Assembly (NCBI RefSeq): GCF_014650915.1
Contig: NZ_BMVW01000001.1
Location: 1,178,001 to 1,242,000 of the forward strand
From: Streptomyces poonensis
Lineage (GTDB): Bacteria; Actinomycetota; Actinomycetes; Streptomycetales; Streptomycetaceae
Reading direction: 5' to 3'
Length of the DNA: 64,000 nt
The position numbers were made by a program, and so were the translations under genes. Below the pieces are notes generated by a model, which was not told where the DNA came from, searched no databases, and saw nothing but the letters and a program-made list of their open reading frames with translations. Below, piece after piece: positions 42,486 through 51,618 of this stretch. Positions within the stretch are counted from its first letter, which is position 1, and each line of letters begins with the position of its first letter.

Positions 42486-44219
42486 GTGAGTACAGGCGCC
42501 AACGCGCCTGATTTGGAAACGATGCAGAAGCACCAGGAGGGGGCAGAGATAGTGGTCGCTCAGCCGTGGAAGAGGCCCGATCTAGCTGACCAGCCTGACC
42601 TGAAGAAGCTGAACGACGAGCTCCACGATCTGAGGCTGGACGCGGGACTCCCGTCAGCACGCGCTATTCGCGACCGTGTCGGGAAGGACGCGCAGGACTA
42701 CTGGATCGTGAATCACCAAGCAGTGTTGGACACTTTCCAGAAGCCAGACTTACCGCCGTGGGGCCGCCTTGAGTTGATCGCCCGTGTCCTGGCCGAATTC
42801 GCTCGATACAGCGACGTAGATGCCCAAGTTGATCGTTTCAAGGCTCTGTGGAAGCAGGTCGTCAGGGAAACGGTCGCCCAAGCATCAGTACACCCTCCGG
42901 CAGATACCACAGCATCCGCCGGAGACGGTGACGTGAACGACGCGACTGCCCCTTCCGAGGGCTTGCCGAAGCAGGACGCCGGAGCCCCAAGTGGGCAGGC
43001 AGCAGAAGAGCCACCAGCCGGCAAGGAGACACCGGCCAACGCCAGCCAAGACTCTGCGCAGTTCAACTACGCACATGAGTCATTGAAGGGACTGATCCTC
43101 AATGCGGCGCAGGCTCTGTGGCACGACAAGGACGCCTTGAGAGTGTTCCTTGGTGTAGTTCGCCGTAGTGAAGGCTTCGTCAGGATGGCTGACGCCGCAG
43201 AGGAGCAACGGCCAGCGAACGCGACGTTCTACGGAGTGAAGAGCAAAGAGTTCGAGGTGGACCGCTCCCCGGCGCGGATGGAGTTGGTCACGCTGCATCG
43301 CCGCCTTGACGAACACAGGCTGAAGCGCAAGTGGTCCTTCACCGATATGGAGGAGCAGACGGGGATCTCGTCGGATGCGTGGATCCGCTGGTACACCCAC
43401 GATGAGCTGCCCGAGCGGGAGGCACTTGTCGCGTTCTCCCACATGGCGAGCCTGACGCAAGAGGATCACGTCCTGTTGCTCGGTCTGTGGGACGCAGCTC
43501 ATGACGCGTTGGAGGTGCAGCAACGCACTGCCTCATTGCCGTCCAGCGTCAACTTCGATGAAGCGTGGACCATGCGCGATCCGGCGGCACCGAGGTTGTG
43601 GGCACTTGCGGGTGTCGCGGGCGACAACCTGGCCGCATATGGCCCTGATCTGGCCTCCGGTACTGCTCCCGCGTTCGTTGTGGCCGGGCCCGCAAAGTCA
43701 GGTCGCTCCACGGCACTGGTGAACATCGCACGCTCCCTCCTCGCATCTGGCGCCCAGCTCGTCTTAGCCACGCCCAGGCCGTCGCCTCTAGGGGAGTTGG
43801 CCGATCGGGAGGGCGTGGTTGCTTGCTTCGATCAAGACAACATCGGGCACGACGAACTCGAGGAGGCCCTGTCAGTGGCGTCCGCTGAGGAGCCGGTCGT
43901 TGTCGTGATGGACGACGCGGAGGTCTTGGGCGAGTGCGATGCCCAGCGTGTACTGCGGAACTTACTAGAGCATGGCTTCGAAGAGGGTATAGCGCTGGTC
44001 TTGGCCGGCGATGAAGACAAGCTCGGGCCGAGCTACCCCTGGTTGGGCAAAGCGAAGAGAGCCCACCGCGGACTCCTGCTGTCTCCTCAGGAGCGGCACG
44101 CTGGTGATTGGATCGGCATCAAGACGGGAGACTCCGTTGTCGGCCGCCCTCTCGCTCTTGGCCGGGGCTGGCTCCACCTCGGGGACGGCAAACTTATGGC
44201 AGTGACCGTCCCACGGTAA
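42486..44219 (+). CDS. HTH protein with EccC/FtsK-like C-terminal ATPase domain
   Basis: This 577-residue protein combines two HTH-like regions (about 40-110 and 265-325, the latter with LKRKWSFTDMEEQTGISSDAWIRWY), separated by a disordered Ala/Pro/Glu linker, with a C-terminal P-loop domain. That domain resembles the last ATPase module of EccC/FtsK proteins: FVVAGPAKSGRSTALVNIARSLL (401-409, Arg in place of the Walker Lys), LVLATPRPSPLGEL and Walker B PVVVVMDDAEVL. Three TTA codons (89, 427, 493) make it strongly bldA-dependent. GTG 42486 is tentative; ATG 42522 is an alternative. The function is unknown. Confidence 0.75.
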   Translation: MSTGANAPDLETMQKHQEGAEIVVAQPWKRPDLADQPDLKKLNDELHDLRLDAGLPSARAIRDRVGKDAQDYWIVNHQAVLDTFQKPDLPPWGRLELIARVLAEFARYSDVDAQVDRFKALWKQVVRETVAQASVHPPADTTASAGDGDVNDATAPSEGLPKQDAGAPSGQAAEEPPAGKETPANASQDSAQFNYAHESLKGLILNAAQALWHDKDALRVFLGVVRRSEGFVRMADAAEEQRPANATFYGVKSKEFEVDRSPARMELVTLHRRLDEHRLKRKWSFTDMEEQTGISSDAWIRWYTHDELPEREALVAFSHMASLTQEDHVLLLGLWDAAHDALEVQQRTASLPSSVNFDEAWTMRDPAAPRLWALAGVAGDNLAAYGPDLASGTAPAFVVAGPAKSGRSTALVNIARSLLASGAQLVLATPRPSPLGELADREGVVACFDQDNIGHDELEEALSVASAEEPVVVVMDDAEVLGECDAQRVLRNLLEHGFEEGIALVLAGDEDKLGPSYPWLGKAKRAHRGLLLSPQERHAGDWIGIKTGDSVVGRPLALGRGWLHLGDGKLMAVTVPR

Positions 44220-44398
44220 GGGCTGCCACCTTGTGGGGCGCCCGTTCCGCTTAGCCCGCCCAGGTGGCCACCGTGTGGAACCAGTCGTCCCGGAGAAGTT
44301 CTGCGCCACAGCCGTCTGCTCTGGGGGCCGAGAGGCGCTCAAGCCCAAGATCGAGGCTAACGGGCCCAGAGCAGCGAGAAAACAGCGATGATGGGGAG

Positions 44399-44752
44399 AT
44401 GACGGGTCAGCAGCGGTTCGTGGTGGTGATCTTCAGCGTGGTGGTCGCGGCCCTGGCGGGGGTGTTCTGTTTCCTCAGCTGGGAACGCGCGAACCAAGTG
44501 GCCGGGATCGTCTCAGCCCTGGTGAGCATCGGTTCACTGGGGGCTGCACTGTGGGCAACCTTGGCGACGGTGTCAGGTACACGCGTGTACGTGTCCCGGA
44601 CGGGCAGTGCCACCGCGCGTGCCGGTGGTTCGGCCAATAGCGGCGCCATCACGCCCTCCAGTGGTGCTGCGGCGGACACGATTCGAGTGGACAGAACCGG
44701 AGATGCGGAATCCGAGGGTGGACAAGCCAACTCGGGCTTTTCCACTCCGTAA
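44399..44752 (+). CDS. Small two-span membrane protein with Gly/Asn motif tail
   Basis: This 117-residue protein has two membrane spans (FVVVIFSVVVAALAGVFCFL and VAGIVSALVSIGSLGAALWA), then a soluble tail with two copies of one motif: RTGSATARAGGSANSGAIT and RTGDAESEGGQANSGFST. A matching motif, TGDARAQGPVGLINTG, occurs at the N-terminus of the STAND NTPase 61 bp downstream. This suggests the tail and the NTPase interact or assemble alike. ATG 44399 is the most likely start, though the GGGGAG lies immediately before it. Confidence 0.75.
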   Translation: MTGQQRFVVVIFSVVVAALAGVFCFLSWERANQVAGIVSALVSIGSLGAALWATLATVSGTRVYVSRTGSATARAGGSANSGAITPSSGAAADTIRVDRTGDAESEGGQANSGFSTP

Positions 44753-44813
44753 TTAGCTGTTCAGGCTAATTGTCCCAGGAAGCCCCTTCGAACGGTGGTA
44801 GTGGAGTCAGCAC

Positions 44814-47800
44814 ATGTCAGACCGAATGTCGGTGAAGGCTACCGGCGATGCTCGGGCGCAAGGGCCCGTAGGGCTCATCAACACCGGTCTCGTCAATGGC
44901 GATGTTGTGCTGGCTCCGGTACGGCTGACCGTTTCCGGCTACCTGCACCAGGTCAGACGCCTCGCCGCGGATCGCTTCGAGGGCAGGGAGAAGGAGCTTG
45001 CGGCCATGGCCGCCTTCTGTACCGCCCCGGACGAGGGCGTCAGCACTCAGGGGCTGTGGTGGCGCTGGTTGGCACCAGCATGGGCGGGCAAGACCGCGCT
45101 CATGGCTCAGTTTGTTCTCAACCCGCCAGCCAGCACTGTAGTCATCTCGTTCTTCATCACGGCCCGCCTGGCCGGTCAAAACAATCGTGCCGCTTTCTGT
45201 GAGGTCGTTCAGCGCCAGTTGTACGCCCTCCTTGGCGAGGAGGAACCCGCGGTCACCGAGTACACACGCGATGAGGTCCTCCTCCATGCACTGGAACGAA
45301 CGGCAGAACGCTGTGCTTCCCACGGGCAACGCCTCGTCTTGGTGGTCGACGGCCTCGACGAAGACCGCGGCGTCGACGCCGAAGGCGGAGGCCATAGCAT
45401 CGCGGCTCTCCTTCCCGCCACGCCCCCGCACGGCGCTCGTATCTTGGTCGCTGGACGCCCTCACCCGCCGATTCCCAGCGACGTTGCTGACGGCCATCCA
45501 CTGCGCACTGACGCAATCAACCGCCCTTTGGAGAGGTCATCCTTTGCAGCTGCGGTGCGCGTAGAGGCCGAGAACGCCCTCGATGCTCTTCTAACAAGAG
45601 GTGGAACGGCCTGTGAATTGCTCGGTCTAGTCGCTGCAGCGGGCGGTGGCCTGAGCAATGACGACCTTGCACACCTCGCGGATACCCGTCCCTTGCGTGT
45701 CCGTCGGACCCTGGCCGGGGTGACCGGACGCCTTTTTCGCACCAGTTCAGGAGTCTGGGACCGGGCCCAGGAGTCCTACGTCCTGGCCCATGAAGAAATC
45801 CAGAACGCCGCCTTGGAACTGCTGGCGGAGACCGAACTTGCTGCCTATCGCGAACGCATTCACGCTTGGGCCGATCGCTATCGGTCAAGTGGCTGGCCAG
45901 CTGGTACGCCTGAGTATCTGCTACGCGGCTACCCGCAGCTTCTCCGTGCTAGCTCGAACGGTGACAGGCTTGTGGCGCTCGCGAGCGATCCAGCTCGTCA
46001 TCACCGCCTGTGGCACACTTCCGGCTCCAACCTGGACGCCCTCACCGAGATCAGCGCTGCATTCGAGGCTCTCCGCGCCCACGCGGGTCCGGGCGGTCCC
46101 GACGTCAGCAAGGCTCTCGTCCTCGCAATCCGGCGTGACCTACTGCACCACAACAGCAGCAACATCCCGGTTCATCTGGTGACGGCATGGGCGCTTCTCG
46201 GGCAGACCGACCGTGCCATCAACATCGCTCTTGCCTATCACGATGTGCATAAGCAGGCACGAGCCTTGACCAGCGCCGCATGCACGCTGGCAAGAAGCGA
46301 CAAGGGAAGCAGCGCAGCCGCGCTGGCGAACACGGCCGTCGATGCATCCCTGGCCATCACGGACCCGGGCTCGCGGGACCGGGCGCTAGGTGAGGCCGCC
46401 ACCGCCCAGGCGCTCACAGGCCAGTACGACCGAGCACTCCAAACTGCTCGTGACATAAGGAACCCGGACTGGGGCACCGGGGCGCTTATTGGCATCGCTC
46501 GCGCCATGTCAGAAACAGGCCAGCAAGACGAGGCAGCCCGGGCGGCGACGGAGGCCGCCCGTGTCGCACGCTCCATCACTGCAAAACGGTGGCAGGACCG
46601 GACCCTGCAAGAAGCCGCGATAGTCCTGGCCGAGACGGGCCGGCTCCAACAAGCCCTCGACATCGCCAATTCCCTCGCCGATCACGCACGGCGGTCCGAG
46701 GCGAGAGCCAGCGTCACCCGCGCAGCGGTGCAACGTGGTTGGCACGAACCGGTCCCCGGGATTCCAAGGGTCGGCCACCCCGACAATCCAGTCCGGGCAA
46801 TAGTTGAGCCTGCTACCTCGGCCGCACCGCAGGAGTCCAAGCAGATTCTCGATATCGCCCGGTCTATCGGCGATCCCAGCACGCGCGCGGACATGCTGGC
46901 GGAGGCGGCCTGCGCCATGGCGACGGCAGGCGTATACAAGCCAGCTGCAGAACTCGCGGAGACAGCGGCTGCCACGGCCCATGGCATCGTCGCTCCTCTC
47001 TGGCGGGCTCGGGCGCAATCCGCCGTGGCCGAGGCGATGGCCCGAGTGGGGGCGTACGAACAAGCCGTCGAGGTGGCCTGCGCCATCTCCGAAGCTGCCT
47101 GGCGTGACCAGTCGCTGAGCGACGTTGTGCAGACCGTGATCGCGGCGGGTCGGTGCGAACAGGCCCGGGAGATTGCCCGCGCGATCTACAGCTCAACAAC
47201 GCGCAGCCGGGCGCTGGCTGGGGTGGCACACGCTATGGCGAAGGTGGGGTGGCACGAGGAAGCCTTGATTATTACCGAGTCCATAACGGCCCCACGCTCA
47301 CAAGTCGAAGCGTTGGGACACATCGCTTGCGCCTTGGCTAGTTGTGGACAGGGCGACCAAGCCATCGAAATAGCCCGTCGCATGAATACGATCGGCTCGC
47401 GCAGCGGGAGGTTGACTGAGGACAGGCACCTTTTGGCGCAGGCGGAGCGTGAAGAGTCCTCATTCATCGGGCCACGCGTCTACAGCCGGCCGCACATCGA
47501 GGCGGGGCCGCTTGCCGACGTCGCCCTCGCCATTGTGGAGACGGGCCGCCACGAGGAGGCGTTGGAGATCGCTCGCTCCATCGGTGACGGCACAGCACAG
47601 GCCAGAGCTCTGGGCGGTATCGCCCGCGCTGTCGCGCAAGCGGGTCAGGTCGAACAGGCCCTTGAGATCTGCCGCTCCATTGGCGACGGCACAGAACACG
47701 GCAGAGCCCTGGGCGGTATCGCCCGCGCTGTCGCGCAAGCGGGTCAGGTCGAACGGGCCCTTGAGATCTGCCGCTCCATCAGCGGGAAGAAACAGCTAGC

Positions 47801-48449
47801 TCAAAAGGCACGCGTCAGTTGGGGCCTCGCCAAGGTGTCGGCCGAGGCCGTGAGTGGTGTGGGGTGCGCCATCGCGGAGGCGGGTCAGGTCGAACAGGCC
47901 CTTGAGATTGCCCGTTCCATTCCGCAGACTGATATGCAGATCGCGGCCTTGAGCGCCATCGGTCATGTCGCAGCGGAGCTGGGCTGGCACGAAGATGCCT
48001 TGGCCATCTACGCCGAGGTTTTGAGTACGTCCCCTCACAACGACCTTGTGCTGCGGACCCACCTGTTGATCGACACCGCCACCGCCATGGCGCGTGGAGG
48101 CCAGGCCGAGGAGGCACTGGCTCTGGTCGATGAGGCCGTTCGAATCACCCGCACTATTGTTAAGCGCGGATCGCGGCCGGGCCCATTGATTGATATCGCC
48201 CGCGCGATGGCGCAGGCAGGTCACCATCAGAAGGCCCTTGAGATCGCCCATGCCATCCCCAACGCCGCCACGCGAATCCGGACGCTGGCCGGGATTGCGA
48301 GCGTTAACGGTCGCTCCGCCGAGGGACGCAGCATGTTGGCTGAAGTACTGCAGACGAGCCCCTGGCTGGTCTCCTGCGACGCGCTTCCGCTCCTCGCACC
48401 GGAAGCCGTCGCCGCTGCTGCGCACTGCCTGCGGGAGCAGGCGGTATAG
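44814..48449 (+). CDS. STAND NTPase with long helical repeat array
   Basis: This 1211-residue protein starts with the Gly/Asn motif TGDARAQGPVGLINTGLVNGDV (10-31). A P-loop module follows: LAPAWAGKTALM (G92-K93-T94, first Gly replaced by Ala) and Walker B LVLVVDGLDED near 177, then a winged helix near 260-340. From about residue 440 to the end are 33-34-residue helical repeats of the form GIARAVAQAGQVEQALEI. Two repeats are nearly identical at DNA level. The layout, sensor repeats on a STAND switch with a membrane partner, resembles bacterial NLR-like conflict systems. No enzymatic effector is seen. ATG 44814 follows GTGGAG. Confidence 0.85.
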   Translation: MSDRMSVKATGDARAQGPVGLINTGLVNGDVVLAPVRLTVSGYLHQVRRLAADRFEGREKELAAMAAFCTAPDEGVSTQGLWWRWLAPAWAGKTALMAQFVLNPPASTVVISFFITARLAGQNNRAAFCEVVQRQLYALLGEEEPAVTEYTRDEVLLHALERTAERCASHGQRLVLVVDGLDEDRGVDAEGGGHSIAALLPATPPHGARILVAGRPHPPIPSDVADGHPLRTDAINRPLERSSFAAAVRVEAENALDALLTRGGTACELLGLVAAAGGGLSNDDLAHLADTRPLRVRRTLAGVTGRLFRTSSGVWDRAQESYVLAHEEIQNAALELLAETELAAYRERIHAWADRYRSSGWPAGTPEYLLRGYPQLLRASSNGDRLVALASDPARHHRLWHTSGSNLDALTEISAAFEALRAHAGPGGPDVSKALVLAIRRDLLHHNSSNIPVHLVTAWALLGQTDRAINIALAYHDVHKQARALTSAACTLARSDKGSSAAALANTAVDASLAITDPGSRDRALGEAATAQALTGQYDRALQTARDIRNPDWGTGALIGIARAMSETGQQDEAARAATEAARVARSITAKRWQDRTLQEAAIVLAETGRLQQALDIANSLADHARRSEARASVTRAAVQRGWHEPVPGIPRVGHPDNPVRAIVEPATSAAPQESKQILDIARSIGDPSTRADMLAEAACAMATAGVYKPAAELAETAAATAHGIVAPLWRARAQSAVAEAMARVGAYEQAVEVACAISEAAWRDQSLSDVVQTVIAAGRCEQAREIARAIYSSTTRSRALAGVAHAMAKVGWHEEALIITESITAPRSQVEALGHIACALASCGQGDQAIEIARRMNTIGSRSGRLTEDRHLLAQAEREESSFIGPRVYSRPHIEAGPLADVALAIVETGRHEEALEIARSIGDGTAQARALGGIARAVAQAGQVEQALEICRSIGDGTEHGRALGGIARAVAQAGQVERALEICRSISGKKQLAQKARVSWGLAKVSAEAVSGVGCAIAEAGQVEQALEIARSIPQTDMQIAALSAIGHVAAELGWHEDALAIYAEVLSTSPHNDLVLRTHLLIDTATAMARGGQAEEALALVDEAVRITRTIVKRGSRPGPLIDIARAMAQAGHHQKALEIAHAIPNAATRIRTLAGIASVNGRSAEGRSMLAEVLQTSPWLVSCDALPLLAPEAVAAAAHCLREQAV

Positions 48450-48708
48450 AGGAGCATGCCGTCTTCGTGTGCACGGCGCCGATGATCACCTACGTGCGGG
48501 GCTTCGGCAGCGTACCGAGAGGCAGACGCGCACCAGCCCGATCACATGAGCAATTGACGCCTCGCCAGGAAGGCATCCCAGTGGAACACATACGGCACAC
48601 ATGAGGGCGGGAAACCCCGTGAACAGCTGAGAACCACGGAGGGGAATTTCCCCAGGCCGGACACATTGCCCTCGCCGTTTCCGCAGGTCACAGCCCTACC
48701 CAGAGAAA
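48450..48708. other. Right-end non-coding segment of the element
   Basis: No gene is supported between the STAND gene and attR. GGGGAATTTCCCC (near 48641) is a near-palindrome that could be an integrase arm or Xis site. Confidence 0.4.
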
Positions 48709-48752
48709 TCTCCTAAAGCGGGTGTCGCAGGTTCGAATCCTGCCGGGGGCAC
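48709..48752 (+). other. attR: 44-bp duplicate of the tRNA-Arg 3' half
   Basis: It is identical to 22505-22548. It lacks the 5' half of a tRNA, so it cannot be a functional tRNA gene and marks the right junction of the element. Confidence 0.92.
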
Positions 48753-48758
48753 CAGCGC

Positions 48759-48792
48759 AAAGGCCCCGGACCGATCATGGTCCGGGGCCTTT
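48759..48792 (+). terminator. Original tRNA terminator, now beyond attR
   Basis: AAAGGCCCCGGACC and GGTCCGGGGCCTTT form a perfect 14-bp stem with loop GATCAT, flanked by A and T runs. A diverged copy lies near 49703-49733 next to the integrase fossil. Confidence 0.85.
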
Positions 48793-48855
48793 GACATCCA
48801 CAGGTGACGTCCACGGGCGTGGTCACTCACGACCGGGGCACCTCCTGCTCAGCGG
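48793..48855 (-). pseudogene. 3' scrap of an integrase gene
   Basis: Reading the minus strand near 48855-48820, codons for RRCPGRE and a stop parallel the RRHPGRK end of the integrase pseudogene at 49765. The alignable block including the terminator is about 90 bp (48757-48855 against 49698-49796). Only the last few codons survive, next to attR. Confidence 0.5.
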
Positions 48856-48874
48856 GTGGAGAGTCCGGCATGTG

Positions 48875-49465
48875 TCATATGTTGGATCGCCGGATGCGCA
48901 TGCGGTGTGAGACGGTCCGCCCGTTGCCACCGGACGCACGGTCGACACGAGCGAACTGGAAGTACCTGTTGGCCGTAGGAAGGAACATCAGCACCACGGC
49001 GGAGAGTACGGCAGCCACATGCACCACTCGGCTGGCCCCGAAGACGAGATCCAGCGCTCCGGCCTCCCTCAACACCACGCCGAGAGTGCGCCCCTGGGCC
49101 AGGGCGTGGATCGGAGCAATCACCATCGACGCCGTACCCACCACACCGAGGCCGAGCGTCAGAACGATACGGGCCCAGCCGTAGCCGCGGCGCATCCGGA
49201 GCGCCACCAGGAGCGCAGCGGTAAAGACCGGCAGCCTCACCGCGAGACCTGCAGCGATCTCGGCCGTGGAGCCCGAGCCCTCGGCCACGAGTCTGCCCAC
49301 CGCCAGCATCGTCTCGAAAGCACCGGCGGCCACAGCCACCACCCACAACGCGAACGCGCCACGTACCGGTGCGGGCGGTTCCTGGGCGTCGGGCACCACA
49401 CCCGCCCCGGCTGAGGCGCGAGCGCGGCCGGTGGAGAAGCTTCGTTGCACAGAGCGCGACATCAT
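48875..49465 (-). CDS. Four-span membrane protein of unknown function
   Basis: This 196-residue protein has a disordered N-terminus (SRSVQRSFSTGRARASAG) and four likely spans: ALWVVAVAAGAFETMLAVG, LPVFTAALLVALRM, ARIVLTLGLGVVGTASMVIA and VVHVAAVLSAVVLMFLPTA. The C-terminus is basic. It looks like the small tetra-spanning hypothetical proteins common in Streptomyces. ATG 49465 follows a GAGG. It is enclosed between two integrase fossils. Confidence 0.7.
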   Translation of the reverse strand: MMSRSVQRSFSTGRARASAGAGVVPDAQEPPAPVRGAFALWVVAVAAGAFETMLAVGRLVAEGSGSTAEIAAGLAVRLPVFTAALLVALRMRRGYGWARIVLTLGLGVVGTASMVIAPIHALAQGRTLGVVLREAGALDLVFGASRVVHVAAVLSAVVLMFLPTANRYFQFARVDRASGGNGRTVSHRMRIRRSNI

Positions 49466-49764
49466 GGCCTCGATTCGTGAGTGGCGGTTCGGTGCGATCA
49501 GCAGCACCCCCGATACTCCAAGCACGACAGGGCCCGTGGCCCGCCCGCTGGCCTGTGGATTCCTCCGGGGGTTATCCCTACTCCGCCGCTGAAGCGAGTC
49601 GCAGAAGGCCCTGAGCACCCAGCCGGGGATCGGCTCCAATCACCAGCAGAAAGAGAAGGGACCAGATCACGGCTTACACCGCTGCCGATGCCGATGCCGA
49701 GACCCAACGCAAAGCCCCAGATCGATTACGGCCCGGGGCTTCTGACATCAGCGGGGACGGTCAC

Positions 49765-50910
49765 TTACGACCGGGATGCCTCCTGAGCAGCCGGTCCATG
49801 TGGCTCTTGGCCTCGCGCTGCGTGTCCTGCACGACGTGGGTGTAGACGTCCATGGTGATGCTGATCTGGCTGTGGCCGAGGATCTCCATCACGACGCGGG
49901 GCGCGACTCCGGCCGCGGTGAGGAGGGTGGCCGTGCCGTGCCGGTCGTCGTGGAGCCGGATCACGCGGAGGCCGGCGGACTGGGCGACGCGGGTGAAGGA
50001 GCGGTAGACGCTCCGCGGCTCCGACCTGGCGACCGGTGCGCGTGGTGAAGACGTAGCCGGACTCCTGCCACTCCTCCCCCGCCTTGGCCCGTGCCGCTGT
50101 CTGCCGCGTCCGGTGCCAGCGCAGGGGCGCGATACAGAGCGCGGGCAGCGGGACAGCGCGACGGCGACGGCTTTTGGGGTCGTCGTCGTACAGGACGCCT
50201 CGGCGGCGTTGCGTCTGCTGGCGGACGTACAGGACGCGATTATCGAGATCGAGGTCCGACCAGCGAAGGCCGACGATCTCTCCCCGCCGGAGCCCCATGG
50301 CGATGGCGAGGACGAAGGCCGCGTAGAGCGGGTCTTTGCGGGACGCGGCGAGGAAGAGGAAGTCGAGCGTCTCGTTCAGGCTCCAGGGCTTGAGTTCGTG
50401 GTTGTCCGTGCGGGGCGGCTGGGCGAGCTTGGCGACGTTGCGCGTGATCAGTTCCTCGCGGCAGGCCGAGGAGAGCGCGGAGCGCCGCACGCGGTGCGAC
50501 TCCTTGGCCGTTGCCGCGGTGGTCTCCTTCTCCAGGCGGACGAGGAAGCGGCGCACGTCCGCGACGCCGAGGGACTCCAGCCGCTTCGCGCCGAGCAGGG
50601 GGAGGAGGTGGAGCCGGACGTGCGCCTCGTACTTGTCGTACGTGCTCAGCTTCCGCCGAAGCTGGATGATGTTGTCCAGCCAGTACGGCAGCCACTCGGC
50701 GAGCTTCGCCGATCTGGTGGGCACGGGCACGCCCTGGTCGACCTTGTCCGGCAGCTCCCGGCGCTTGGCGTCGCACTCGACCCAGGTCTTGCCGTAGGCG
50801 AACTTGCGGGCGCGTGTGCCGTCCGGCTGGAGGACGTAGACCGCGCACTGGTAGCGGCCGTCCTTGCGCTTGGTGATGGTGCCGGCGCCGTTGGGAGCGA
50901 GTCCTCTGCC
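49765..50910 (-). pseudogene. Frameshifted tyrosine integrase, no start codon
   Basis: The reading frame begins without a start codon at about PNGAGTITKRKDGRYQCAVY, continues through a core-binding domain and GLRRGEIVGLRWSD to YVFTTRTGRQV. Near 50021 one extra base (GTCGGAGCC for GTCGAGCC) shifts the frame. The true C-terminus, VIRLHDDRHGTATLL, LGHSQISITMDVYTHVVQD and RRHPGRK, continues in the next frame to 49765. All catalytic residues are still legible, so decay is recent. Its family differs from the active integrase at 23099. Confidence 0.88.
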
Positions 50911-51050
50911 GGCTCGGTCACCCGGAGGCCGGTGACGGTCCCCACCATGGTGAGCTTCTCAAGGGTGGCGTCGGGCAGGAAGGGCCTGGTCGCGGGCCCG
51001 TCTGCCGGGCCGCTGTACTCGGAGCTGCTGCAGGCGGTAAGGAGCAGTGC
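50905..51050 (-). pseudogene. Lipoprotein N-terminal fragment fused to the integrase relic
   Basis: The minus strand encodes CPALLLTACSSSEYSGP, a lipobox-like signal end, then ATLEKLTMVGTVTGLRVTEPAEDS, before the sequence becomes integrase in another frame. There is no start codon upstream. It appears to be a deletion junction between two genes. Confidence 0.55.
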
Positions 51051-51087
51051 AGGGCAGTGAACGGCTCCTCGGGCCGACGAGCAACTG

Positions 51088-51618
51088 TCAGGAATCGTGG
51101 GTTGGCTGGGATGCTGGTGCGTTCTTGCGCTCCAGCAGCGTGACCGTGACGCCGGGCGCGATCTGGCGCTCGCCGACAGGGTTGAATCCGCGCCGACGGT
51201 AGAGCGCGACCGCGGGCAGGTTGGCGGTTCCGGTGGAGACGACGGTCAGTTCCGCGGGTTCGATCGAGTCCAGAGCGTCGAGCAGTGCCGTTGCGACACC
51301 GCGGCGATGCGCGACGGGATGGACCACGAGGCGGCAGATGTCCAGAGCACCGTTCGGCAGGCGGGACCAGCTGACCGCTCCGACAAGTCTGGACTCATCT
51401 CGGACCCCGAGGAAGGACTCGTCACATGCGCGCAGTTGCTCAAGGGACTCGTGCAGGGGCGGGATGCCGTCGAAGCCGATGAGCCGGGCTTCGATCGTGT
51501 AGGAGGCCCGCTGAAGGTCCCAGAGATGACGCAGGGTGTCGGGATCGGACAGGTCTAGCCGGACCGGCTCAGTGAAGGGCCGGTGGGATCGGGTGGCGGT
51601 GTGGCGTTCGCCTGTCAT
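51088..51618 (-). CDS. GNAT-family N-acetyltransferase
   Basis: This 176-residue protein has the GNAT core: ESRLVGAVSWSRLPNGALDICRLVVHPVAHRRGVATALLDAL holds motif A (HRRGVA, acetyl-CoA pyrophosphate site), and ALYRRRGFNPVGER is motif B. The substrate is unknown. The start codon 51618 overlaps the stop of a short upstream frame. Confidence 0.85.
   Translation of the reverse strand: MTGERHTATRSHRPFTEPVRLDLSDPDTLRHLWDLQRASYTIEARLIGFDGIPPLHESLEQLRACDESFLGVRDESRLVGAVSWSRLPNGALDICRLVVHPVAHRRGVATALLDALDSIEPAELTVVSTGTANLPAVALYRRRGFNPVGERQIAPGVTVTLLERKNAPASQPTHDS

Larger units (their letters stand above)
22505..48752. mobile_element. Integrative mobilizable element in tRNA-Arg(CCT), about 26.2 kb
   Basis: Exact 44-bp direct repeats bound the element. 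From the left it has an integrase, an Xre regulator, an excisionase, a DUF3631 ATPase, a candidate oriT, MobC and a relaxase, then about 19 kb of cargo. I see no FtsK/TraB-type translocase or type IV secretion genes, so mobilisation in trans is the likely mode. The cargo differs from the flanks in having TTA codons, several ATG-rich or less GC-biased genes and conflict-type NTPases. Confidence 0.88.

Noticed and set aside
48709..48781. A second tRNA-Arg gene
   Set aside because: Only the 3' half is present; the acceptor 5' strand and D arm are missing. It is the attachment-site duplicate.
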